A DNA stretch of 64,000 bases from Candidatus Sulfopaludibacter sp. SbA3 (lineage in GTDB: Bacteria; Acidobacteriota; Vicinamibacteria; Vicinamibacterales; UBA2999): positions 1-64,000 of the forward strand of contig CAMDNQ010000014.1 in NCBI GenBank assembly GCA_945903265.1, written 5' to 3'. Shown here one piece after another: positions 16,036-23,583 of the stretch (position 1 is its first letter; each line of letters opens with the position of its first letter). Both the position numbers and the translations under genes were made by a program. Under the pieces are notes generated by a model. The model had not been told where the DNA came from, searched no databases, and worked only from the letters and a program-made list of their open reading frames with translations.

Positions 16036-16041
16036 ATGATA
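16036..16041 (-). promoter_or_regulatory. -10 box TATCAT for the gene ending at 15366
   Basis: On the minus strand TATCAT (five of six consensus bases) ends seven bases before 16029, next to the ATG at 16028. No Shine-Dalgarno is present. The box overlaps the ATG of the divergent transhydrogenase gene. Confidence 0.5.
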
Positions 16042-17325
16042 CAGGAAACCCCAAGAGATTCTGCCTTCGAGATGGCGGCATCAAGCATCCGGTTTGGCGT
16101 GGGCGTCACGCGCGAAGTCGGGATGGATCTGGCCGACATGGGCATGAAGCTCGTGCTCGTCGTGACGGACCCGCTGCTCGCACAGCTCCCGCCCGTGCAG
16201 GCCGTGATCGAGTCGCTCGAGGCGAGCACGGTGCCGTACATCCTGTACGACCGCGTGCGGGTGGAGCCGACGGACGAATCGTTCCAGGACGCCATCGCCT
16301 TCGCACGCCAGCGTCCGTTCGATGCCATCGTCGCAGTGGGCGGAGGGTCCGTCATCGACACCGCGAAGGCCGTCAACCTCTACACCACGTATCCGCCGGC
16401 GGACTTTCTGGATTACGTGAACCCTCCGATTGGTAAAGGCATGCCGGTGCCCGGCGCGCTCAAGCCGCTGATGGCGATTCCGACGACCGCCGGCACCGGC
16501 AGCGAGACGACGGGGGTCTCGATTTTCGATCTCACGCGGATGCACGCGAAGACAGGCATCGCGAGCCGGCGCCTCAAGCCGACGCTCGGCTATCTCGATC
16601 CGGACAATACGCGCACGCTGCCGCCGGCGGTCGCCGCCTCGGCCGGCCTCGATATTCTGAGTCACGCCGTCGAGTCGTTCACGGCGGCGCCGTTCACGTC
16701 GCGCCCTCATCCCAGCCGGCCGGCACTGCGGCCCGCGTACCAGGGCTCAAACCCGATCAGCGACATCTGGGCGCTCGAAGCGATGCGGATTGTGGCGCGA
16801 TATCTGGTGCGTGCCGTTGACGATCCCTCAGACGAGGAGGCGCGTGCGCAGATGCTGCTGGCCGCCTCGTATGCGGGGCTGGGATTCGGAAGCGCCGGCG
16901 TTCACCTGCCGCACGGCATGTCGTACGCCGTCTCCGGCAACGTCCGGAGCTTCACGCCGGCGGGCTATCCGACCGCGCATCCAATGGTCCCGCACGGGAT
17001 GTCGGTCGTCCTGAACGCGCCGGCGGTGTTCCGGTTTACCGCTCCGTCGAATCCGGAGCGTCACCTCACGGCTGCCGCCGCCCTCGGGGCACCGGCGACC
17101 TCGGCCCGCGACGGCGCGGGCCCGGTGCTCGCGGATCGCATCACGTGGTTCATGGAGCGGCTGAAGATGCCGAACGGACTCCGCGCGATTGGCTACTCGG
17201 TGTCCGACATCCCGGCGCTGGTAGAAGGGACGCTGCCACAGCATCGCGTCACGAAGCTGTCGCCGCGTCCCGCAGGGCCAGACGAACTCGCGTCCCTCTT
17301 CGAGGACGCGATGGTCGCCTACTGA
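16036..17325 (+). CDS. Hydroxyacid-oxoacid transhydrogenase (iron-containing ADH, ADHFE1 type)
   Basis: A 429-residue member of the Fe-alcohol dehydrogenase superfamily. From memory it aligns along its whole length with the mitochondrial ADHFE1 enzyme, including FEMAASSIRFGVGVTREVGM, VRVEPTDESFQDAI, PADFLDYVNPPIGKG and RPAYQGSNPISDIWALEAM, which distinguish it from ordinary Fe-ADHs. The cofactor loop is GGGS (102-105); metal ligands are D206, H210 and the histidines in GVHLPHGMSY and PHGMSV. It would oxidise 4-hydroxybutyrate (or a similar hydroxy acid) while reducing 2-oxoglutarate to 2-hydroxyglutarate without free cofactor. Start chosen at MIQETPRDSAFEM; ATG 16027 is an alternative. Confidence 0.9.
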   Translation: MIQETPRDSAFEMAASSIRFGVGVTREVGMDLADMGMKLVLVVTDPLLAQLPPVQAVIESLEASTVPYILYDRVRVEPTDESFQDAIAFARQRPFDAIVAVGGGSVIDTAKAVNLYTTYPPADFLDYVNPPIGKGMPVPGALKPLMAIPTTAGTGSETTGVSIFDLTRMHAKTGIASRRLKPTLGYLDPDNTRTLPPAVAASAGLDILSHAVESFTAAPFTSRPHPSRPALRPAYQGSNPISDIWALEAMRIVARYLVRAVDDPSDEEARAQMLLAASYAGLGFGSAGVHLPHGMSYAVSGNVRSFTPAGYPTAHPMVPHGMSVVLNAPAVFRFTAPSNPERHLTAAAALGAPATSARDGAGPVLADRITWFMERLKMPNGLRAIGYSVSDIPALVEGTLPQHRVTKLSPRPAGPDELASLFEDAMVAY

Positions 17326-17846
17326 ACGCGCTGCAACTGGCCGCGCGCGAAGCCGCCGGTGTTCGCCGGCGAGTGGATATTGAAATAGAACGCCGACGGA
17401 TTCGCGACAACCGCCGCCGCATTGGCCGCGCTCATCACGATGCCCGACTCGCGGTATTCCACCATCCCGTTGCTCAACGGCGTCCGGTTGGTCCCGGTGA
17501 TGGCCGCGCCGATGATCACCGGGCCGTTCACGCCCGCGGCGCCAGGATGGATATGCGCGCCCTGGACAGCCGTGTCGCCAGGGAAGCCGCTCGCCTGGAA
17601 ATAGAAGTCGGCGGTGCCTCCCGTGATGGCGCCCGCGGCGTCCCGCGTCAGGTTGAATGTGATCTGCGCCGCGCCGACACCGGTCGATTCGGCGTTGGAC
17701 ACGGGGGGTACTTCATTTGCCGGGCGCAGCACGGCGCTGAAGATCACCGGCAGATTCGAAGGTGACGTCGCGGTGTCGTTGTCGCTGCATGCCGAAGCCG
17801 TTGCCGCGGCGCAGACGATGAGAGCGAGAAGAGCCAGTCGGTGCAT
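17319..17846 (-). CDS. CHRD domain lipoprotein
   Basis: A 175-residue protein with a lipoprotein-type signal (LLALIVCAAATASAC) and one CHRD domain (about 35-172). Recognisable stretches are VFSAVLRPANEVPPV, AQITFNL, GAHIHPGAAGVNGPVI and FYFNIHSPANTGGFARGQL; the two histidine motifs (HIH and NIHS) are typical. CHRD domains occur in chordin and in many bacterial surface proteins; their bacterial role is unknown. A GGAGGAA site precedes the ATG. It overlaps the transhydrogenase stop by seven bases on the opposite strand. Confidence 0.88.
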   Translation of the reverse strand: MHRLALLALIVCAAATASACSDNDTATSPSNLPVIFSAVLRPANEVPPVSNAESTGVGAAQITFNLTRDAAGAITGGTADFYFQASGFPGDTAVQGAHIHPGAAGVNGPVIIGAAITGTNRTPLSNGMVEYRESGIVMSAANAAAVVANPSAFYFNIHSPANTGGFARGQLQRVQ

Positions 17847-17917
17847 CGTGTTCCTCCAGGGACGATCGGTCCCGCCCCATTCTAGGTCACGATGCACCGC
17901 GGCTAGCTCGGCCGTGG

Positions 17918-18496
17918 CTACTTTAACTCGCGGACCTGCACGTTGCGGAAACGCACGACCCCGAGTCCCGCCTGCAGGGCGAACGGTCCACGCGCGAACT
18001 TCTTGTCCTCCACGTTGACCGTCTCGACGCCGTTCATCCGCACGATCAGCCGCGGACCGCGGGCGGTGATCTGCAGCGTGTTCCACTTGTTGCCGCTGTC
18101 GATCATCGCCGTCGGCTTCGCCAGATCGACGATGCCGCCGGTGCGATAGGTCTGATCCGGCCGCGTGTCGTACACGTTTACTTCGTAGCAGGTGGCGGCG
18201 CCAACCTTGTTCGCATCCATGCAGCGGATGAAGATGCCGCTGTTGGCGTCGGGCGACACCCAGATGTCCGCGCGAATCTCGTGATCGCCGTACGACTGCT
18301 TCGTCACCAGGAAGCCGGCGCCATCGGTCGACCAGAGCTCGTTGCCCCGCACCTGCCAATTGGCCCGCCCGGCAGGCGTCCAGATCTTCTCGTTCACGCT
18401 GCCGCCGTTGAACAGCGTGACCCAGCCACCCTGCGCCGTCATCGTCGCGCCCACGAGCAGTAGCAGCGCACACGTCGTTGTAAGTGTTCGTTTCAT
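17918..18496 (-). CDS. DUF1080 (3-keto-disaccharide hydrolase) domain protein
   Basis: A 192-residue exported protein with a signal peptide (TTCALLLLVGATMTAQGG) and one concanavalin-like DUF1080 domain: WVTLFNGGSVNEKIWTPAG, GFLVTKQSYGDHEIRADIWV, NSGIFIRC, CYEVNVYD and a final FRNVQVRELK. The family is named after 3-keto-glycoside hydrolases, and most members probably act on or bind sugars in the periplasm. GAGGAG lies before the ATG and TATAAC at 18515-18520 is a possible -10 box. It is divergent from the TTT transporter binding protein. Confidence 0.9.
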   Translation of the reverse strand: MKRTLTTTCALLLLVGATMTAQGGWVTLFNGGSVNEKIWTPAGRANWQVRGNELWSTDGAGFLVTKQSYGDHEIRADIWVSPDANSGIFIRCMDANKVGAATCYEVNVYDTRPDQTYRTGGIVDLAKPTAMIDSGNKWNTLQITARGPRLIVRMNGVETVNVEDKKFARGPFALQAGLGVVRFRNVQVRELK

Positions 18497-18556
18497 CGTC
18501 GCTCCTCGCCCGTGGTTATACCTCAGCTTGGCGGTTTCTGAGGTACGCTAACCGGC

Positions 18557-19612
18557 GTGTTTCCAGTGAAATGGCGCGCATTCGGCGTGCTGTGCGCGAT
18601 AACGGCAGCCAGTGTCACCGTCTCCTGTGGCCAGACCGGCTCCGCGGGCGACGCGGGTAGCGTGTCGGAGTTCTATCGCGGAAAGACGCTGAGCATCATC
18701 GTCGGATCGGGCGCGGGTGGCGGATTCGACACGACGGCGAGGCTCGTCTCGCGCCATATCGGGCGGCATATCCTCGGCAATCCCACCGTCATCGTCGTCA
18801 ACATGCCCGGCGGCGGCGGCCTCGTGGCGGCCAATCACGTGTTCAGCGCCGCGCCCAGGGACGGGACGGCCATCGGCCTCTTTCACGAGGCGCAGATGAT
18901 GAACCAGCTCACGGGCGGCGAAGGGGTGAACTTCGATCTCCGCCAGTTCAACTGGCTGGGGAGTTCCTACGACGACCCGAACGTCTGCATCGTACGCACC
19001 GATGCGGGTATCGGAACGTTCACGGATCTGATCGGCGGTGCGAAGGCGATCGCGGTGGGCGGCACCGGGCCAGGATCCAACACGTACGACGCGCCCCGTG
19101 TGATGGCTGCGGCGACCGGCGCCAGCATGAAGGCCGTCGCGGGGTATCCGACGACGAACGATGTGCGGATCGGCGTCGAGCGCGGCGAGATTCAGGGCAT
19201 GTGCCTCGGGTGGGAATCGGTCAAGTCGGCGTCCGGGCAGTGGCTGCAGGACGGCTACGCCAAGGTCATCGTGCAGAACGGCGTCGAACGGAATGCCGAT
19301 TTGAAGGATGTGCCGCTGGCCATGGACTTCGCGAAAGACGATCAGAGCAGAATGCTGCTGCGGCTTGTCGATGCGCCCGGCGCGATGGCGAAACCGTTTA
19401 CGATGCCTCCGGGAGTCGAGAGCAGCCGCGTCGAGCTGATGCGGAAGGCGCTGGCCGACACGTATCGTGATTCGGCATTCCTCGAAGAAGCGCGCGCGAT
19501 GAAGCTGGAATTCCAGCCGAAGGACGCCGCGCAGATTCAGCAGATTCTCAACGACGTGCTCGCCACGCCGCCGGATGTGGCGGCGAAGTACCGCGAGATT
19601 ATTCAACCCTAA
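18557..19612 (+). CDS. tctC: Tripartite tricarboxylate transporter substrate-binding protein (TctC/Bug type)
   Basis: A 351-residue solute-binding lipoprotein (signal ending SVTVSC). The mature part begins with FYRGKTLSIIVGSGAGGGFD, the Bug-family ligand-binding loop, and continues with VVNMPGGGGLVAANHVF and PGSNTYDAPRVMAAATG. Such proteins capture carboxylates, including aromatic ones, in the periplasm. The GTG start has no Shine-Dalgarno; TACGCT at 18544-18549 may be a weak -10 box of a leaderless transcript. The next gene begins directly at the base after this stop, and the permease follows it, so this is the first gene of a likely operon. Confidence 0.9.
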   Translation: MFPVKWRAFGVLCAITAASVTVSCGQTGSAGDAGSVSEFYRGKTLSIIVGSGAGGGFDTTARLVSRHIGRHILGNPTVIVVNMPGGGGLVAANHVFSAAPRDGTAIGLFHEAQMMNQLTGGEGVNFDLRQFNWLGSSYDDPNVCIVRTDAGIGTFTDLIGGAKAIAVGGTGPGSNTYDAPRVMAAATGASMKAVAGYPTTNDVRIGVERGEIQGMCLGWESVKSASGQWLQDGYAKVIVQNGVERNADLKDVPLAMDFAKDDQSRMLLRLVDAPGAMAKPFTMPPGVESSRVELMRKALADTYRDSAFLEEARAMKLEFQPKDAAQIQQILNDVLATPPDVAAKYREIIQP

Positions 19613-21091
19613 ATGGATCCTGCCGACCTGCGCGAGTGGATCGCGCAAATCGAACGGCTCGGCGAGCTGCAGCACGTCTCCGGGGCCCACTGGGATCTCG
19701 AGATCGGCACGATTTCGGAGATCAACTACCGCCGGAAGCCGCCCGCGGCGCTCCTCTTCGACGACATCGTCGGCTACCCGAAAGGCTACCGCGTGCTCAC
19801 GGGCGCTCTGAGTAACGCGCGCCGCATGGGGGTCACGCTGGGGCTCGGAGCCGATCTGGATAACGCCCATCTCGTCCAGGCGCTGCGCGGCAAGCCGCTC
19901 CAGTGGGAAGCGGCAGCGCCGCAGTTCAGGCCGGAGGTCGTCACGAAGGGCCCGGTCCTCGAGAACGTCGTCAAGGCCGGGGACGTCGACCTGTCGCGAT
20001 TCCCGGCGCCGCGCTGGCACGAGCATGACGGCGGCCGCTACATCGGTACCGGCGTCGCGGTCGTGACGAGCGACGCCGACACGGGGCGCATCAACGTCGG
20101 CGCGTATCGCATGATGCTGACCGAGGATGGCCGGTCTGCCAGCATCAATGCGGAGGCAGGGAAGCAGGGACGCGCGCAGTACGACCGCTGGTTCGAGAAG
20201 CACGGCAAGGCGCCTGTCCTTGCATCATTCGGTCACCATCCTCTGCTCCTGATGGTCGCGGGGACCGAAGTCCCGAACACGATCGATGAGTACGCCTACG
20301 CCGGCGCGATGATCGGGCAGAAGCTCCAGGTCATCAAAGGTGAAGTGACGGGACTCCCGATGCCCGCCGCCGCCGAGATCGTCGTCGAGGGGTGGATTCG
20401 TCCCGATCGCGTCGTGCGCGAAGGGCCGTTCGGCGAGTGGACCGGGTACTACTCGGCGTCGCTGCGGCCGGTTCCGACGATGGACATCGAGCGCGTGTAT
20501 TTCAGGAACAATCCGATCATCCTCGGCACGCCGCCAGGCAAGCCGCCGAACGACTATTCCTACATGCGCGCGCTGCTCAAGTCCGCGATGATTCAGGACG
20601 AGCTCGTGAAGATCGGCGTACGCGACGTCAAGGGCGTCTGGGCGCATGAAGTCGCCGGCGGCCGCCTGCTGGTCGTCGTCGCCATCAGGCAGCGCTTCTG
20701 CGGACACTCGCGCCAGGCGGGCTACATTGCGGCGCAGTGTCCCGCCGCCGCCTACATGAACCGCTTCGTCATCGTCGTGGACGACGACATCGACCCGATG
20801 AATCTCGAGGAAGTGATCTGGGCGATGAGCACCAGGTGCGATCCGGCGGAGGACATCGAGATCCTGCGCAAGTCGTGGGGCAGCAAGGTCGATCCGATGC
20901 TCGACGATCCCACGGCGCCCTATATGACGCGGGCGGTGATCGACGCCTGCCGTCCGTTCGAAAAGCTCGCGACGTTCCCGCAGGTCGCCGAGTCCACCCC
21001 CGCGCAGATGCGCGAGACCGTCGCCAAGTGGAAAGATCTCTTCGCCGATCCGCGTTTCCCGCTGCCCGACACCGTCATCCGGAAGGATTAG
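19613..21091 (+). CDS. UbiD family decarboxylase
   Basis: A 492-residue prenylated-FMN-dependent (de)carboxylase. UbiD features visible are the N-terminal LREWIAQIERLGELQHV, the catalytic segment MPAAAEIVVEGWI with conserved glutamates, EGPFGEWTGYYS, and the C-terminal VIVVDDDIDPMNLEEVIWAM. Members remove carboxylate from aromatic or alpha,beta-unsaturated acids. A UbiX flavin prenyltransferase is needed but none is in this window. It sits between the binding protein and the permease of a TTT transporter, which suggests that the transported acid is its substrate (inference). Confidence 0.92.
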   Translation: MDPADLREWIAQIERLGELQHVSGAHWDLEIGTISEINYRRKPPAALLFDDIVGYPKGYRVLTGALSNARRMGVTLGLGADLDNAHLVQALRGKPLQWEAAAPQFRPEVVTKGPVLENVVKAGDVDLSRFPAPRWHEHDGGRYIGTGVAVVTSDADTGRINVGAYRMMLTEDGRSASINAEAGKQGRAQYDRWFEKHGKAPVLASFGHHPLLLMVAGTEVPNTIDEYAYAGAMIGQKLQVIKGEVTGLPMPAAAEIVVEGWIRPDRVVREGPFGEWTGYYSASLRPVPTMDIERVYFRNNPIILGTPPGKPPNDYSYMRALLKSAMIQDELVKIGVRDVKGVWAHEVAGGRLLVVVAIRQRFCGHSRQAGYIAAQCPAAAYMNRFVIVVDDDIDPMNLEEVIWAMSTRCDPAEDIEILRKSWGSKVDPMLDDPTAPYMTRAVIDACRPFEKLATFPQVAESTPAQMRETVAKWKDLFADPRFPLPDTVIRKD

Positions 21092-21094
21092 GCG

Positions 21095-23098
21095 CTGGAC
21101 GTCTTCTTTTCGGCACTCCTGCAGGTGCTGGCGCCCCATACATTCGGGATCATGCTCCTCGGGATCGGCGTCGGCCTGATCGTGGGGATTCTGCCTGGGC
21201 TCGGCGGGGCGGCGACGCTGGCGATGATGCTGCCGTTCGTCTATCCGATGGATGCGATCTCGGCGTTCGCGTTCCTGCTCGGCATGCACGCGGTGACGGC
21301 GACGACCGGCGACATCACGTCGGTGCTCTTCGGCATTCCCGGGGAAGCAACATCGGCGGCCACGGTGCTCGATGGCTATCCGATGACGCGGCGTGGAGAA
21401 GGGGGGCGCGCGCTCGGAGCGGTGCTGTTCAGTTCGCTGATCGGCGCGCTGGTTGGCGCGGTGGTGCTGGCGATATCGGTGCCGATCATCCGGCCTGTCG
21501 TCCTGCAGCTGGGCCCGCCGGAGTTCCTGATGCTGACGGTCCTCGGATTGAGCTTCATCGTGTCGCTCGCCGGCAGGAATCTGATCAAGGGCTTCATCAT
21601 GGCAGCGCTCGGCTTTCTCCTCGCCATGGTGGGACTGGATCCGCAAAGCAGCATCCAGCGGTTCACGTTCGGGCAGCTCTATCTGTGGGAGGGGCTGAAC
21701 GTCGTGCCGGTGGTGGTCGGGCTCTTCGGCGGGGCGGAGGTGCTGCAGCTGATGATGACGAAGCACAGCATCGCGCAGCGGCGGGGCGATGAGCGGCTAT
21801 CGGGCGTGATGCAGGGCGTCCGCGACACGTGCACGCACTGGGGGTTGACGCTGCGGGCGAGTGCGATCGGACTCGGGATTGGCGTGATTCCCGGCATGGG
21901 TGGCGCGGTCTCGCAGTTCATCGCGTACGCGCACGCGCAGCACACGTCGAAGCACCCGGAAACATTCGGGAAGGGGAACGTCGAGGGCGTGATTGCGACA
22001 GGGGCTGTCAATAACTCGCGCGAGGGCGGCAACCTGATTCCAACCGTGGCGTTCGGCATTCCTGGCAGCATTTCCATGGCGATTCTGCTGAGCGTGTTCC
22101 TGCTCAAGGGGCTCGTACCTGGGCCGGCCATGCTGACCCGGAATCTCGATGTCACCTACGCGATGGTCTGGGTAATCGTGCTCTCGAACATCATTGCCGT
22201 GGCGATCTCGTTTATGTTCCTGAATCAGCTCGTCCGTCTGACCTATGTCAAAGCGGTGCTGCTCGTGCCGTTCCTGATGGTGCTGACCGCATTCGGCGCG
22301 TACACGGCGCACAACTCCTTCAACGACATCCTGGTGATGCTCGTCGCGACGGTCGTCGGCGTGGCGGCGATCCGGTGGGACTGGCCCCGTGCGCCATTGC
22401 TGCTCGCGCTCGTGCTCGGCGACATCGCGGAACGCTACCTGTTCCTGTCGTATTCGCTCTTCGAGTGGCAGTGGGTGTGGCGGCCGCTCGTCATCGCGTT
22501 TGCCCTCGTCACCGTCGCCGGTCTCCTCTGGCCGCTGATTCGAGGCCGGCGTCATGGCGCCAGGCCCGTGAGGCACCGCGCCGACCTGCCGATCACGATC
22601 GGTCTGCTGCTGGTGGCCGCCTGGGTCCTGATGCAGGCGGCTGACTGGCCGTTCCGCACGTCCGTGTTTCCGCTGGCGACCGGCGGCCTCTTGCTGGTGT
22701 TGACCATTGCGAAACTCCTTGGGTACGTGAGGCGAGCTCTTGGGTCCTTGGGAGGGAGCTCTCGAGCGGACACACATTCGTACGTGGGGCGGAGTCCGCG
22801 AGCGGGCAGCGAAGACATCGCGAGCGGCTCCGCCGACGATCTCCCCGACGTCTTCGCCACCGCCTCAGGCGCCGACTGGCGGTCGGCTATCGCCTGGATG
22901 GCGGCGTTCTTCCTGCTCCTCTGGCTGGTTGGCGCTCTGATCGCGGTGCCGCTGTTCGCGGTGGCGTATCTCCTGAGGGTGGCGCGGCAATCTGTCCCGA
23001 TGGCGGGCACGTATGCGGCGGTGTCGTGGCTGTTCATCTACGGTCTGTTCGATCGCGCCCTGCGCATTCCGCTTCCCGCCGGAGTCCTGTTCTCATGA
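21095..23098 (+). CDS. tctA: TctA-TctB fusion permease of a tripartite tricarboxylate transporter
   Basis: A 667-residue membrane protein in which the large permease TctA (about 1-500; GVGLIVGILPGLGGAATLAM, GIPGEATSAATVLDGYPMTR, PGMGGAVSQFIAYAHAQ) is joined to the small four-helix subunit TctB (about 515-667), normally separate. I chose CTG 21095 because GGAAGGA lies seven bases before it and the product LDVFFSALLQVLAPHTFGIM matches the family's usual N-terminus; GTG 21125 is the alternative and cuts into it. Within the TctB part, residues about 563-581 are encoded by a repeat (22781-22834) and probably form a loop. The stop overlaps the next ATG (ATGA). Confidence 0.88.
   Translation: MDVFFSALLQVLAPHTFGIMLLGIGVGLIVGILPGLGGAATLAMMLPFVYPMDAISAFAFLLGMHAVTATTGDITSVLFGIPGEATSAATVLDGYPMTRRGEGGRALGAVLFSSLIGALVGAVVLAISVPIIRPVVLQLGPPEFLMLTVLGLSFIVSLAGRNLIKGFIMAALGFLLAMVGLDPQSSIQRFTFGQLYLWEGLNVVPVVVGLFGGAEVLQLMMTKHSIAQRRGDERLSGVMQGVRDTCTHWGLTLRASAIGLGIGVIPGMGGAVSQFIAYAHAQHTSKHPETFGKGNVEGVIATGAVNNSREGGNLIPTVAFGIPGSISMAILLSVFLLKGLVPGPAMLTRNLDVTYAMVWVIVLSNIIAVAISFMFLNQLVRLTYVKAVLLVPFLMVLTAFGAYTAHNSFNDILVMLVATVVGVAAIRWDWPRAPLLLALVLGDIAERYLFLSYSLFEWQWVWRPLVIAFALVTVAGLLWPLIRGRRHGARPVRHRADLPITIGLLLVAAWVLMQAADWPFRTSVFPLATGGLLLVLTIAKLLGYVRRALGSLGGSSRADTHSYVGRSPRAGSEDIASGSADDLPDVFATASGADWRSAIAWMAAFFLLLWLVGALIAVPLFAVAYLLRVARQSVPMAGTYAAVSWLFIYGLFDRALRIPLPAGVLFS
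22781..22834 (+). repeat. In-frame repeat inside the TctB part of the fusion
   Basis: Begins TACGTGGGGCGGAGTCCGCG and contains GCGAGCGG(C/A)TCCGCC near its end. It resembles the element at 25377-25430 (about two thirds of positions match by eye) and is read in the same frame: both encode Y-V-G-R at the start and A-S-G near the end. Confidence 0.7.
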
Positions 23099-23583
23099 CG
23101 CGCGCGATTGCCCTGACGGTCAACGGCGAGCAGTGCGGCGGCGACGTCGAGCCGCGCACGCTCCTCGTCCACTTCCTGCGCGATCAGCTCGGTCTCACCG
23201 GCACCCACGTCGGCTGCGTGGTGGGAGAGTGCGGCGCCTGCTCCATCCTGGTCGACGGAGCGCTGGTGAAGTCCTGCCTGATGCTGGCAGTGCAGGCCGA
23301 CGGATGCGCAGTCACCACAATTGAGGGCCTGAGCACACCTGGTGCTCTCCACCCCGTCCAGGAAGCCTTCGTCAACCGGTTCGGGCTGCAGTGCGGTTTC
23401 TGCACGCCGGGATTCGTCATGGCCAGTCACGCGCTGCTCATGCGGAATCCGAACCCGACGGAAGAAGAGATTCGGCGCGACCTGTCCAGCAACCTGTGCA
23501 TGTGCACCGGGTACGTGCAGATTGTGGAAGCGGTCAAGGAAGCGGCAGTGACACTCGAGCAATGGCGGACATCACGCACATAG
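23095..23583 (+). CDS. Molybdenum hydroxylase [2Fe-2S] subunit (CoxS/XdhC-like)
   Basis: A 162-residue small subunit of a xanthine-dehydrogenase-family enzyme. The N-terminal plant-type ferredoxin domain has C41, C46, C49 and C61 (GCVVGECGACS), and the C-terminal helical domain has C100, C103, C135 and C137 (QCGFCTPG and NLCMCTGY). It passes electrons from the Mo centre to the FAD subunit. ATG overlaps the permease stop (ATGA), and the gene overlaps the large subunit by 22 bases, so translation of permease, small and large subunit is coupled. Confidence 0.95.
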   Translation: MTRAIALTVNGEQCGGDVEPRTLLVHFLRDQLGLTGTHVGCVVGECGACSILVDGALVKSCLMLAVQADGCAVTTIEGLSTPGALHPVQEAFVNRFGLQCGFCTPGFVMASHALLMRNPNPTEEEIRRDLSSNLCMCTGYVQIVEAVKEAAVTLEQWRTSRT

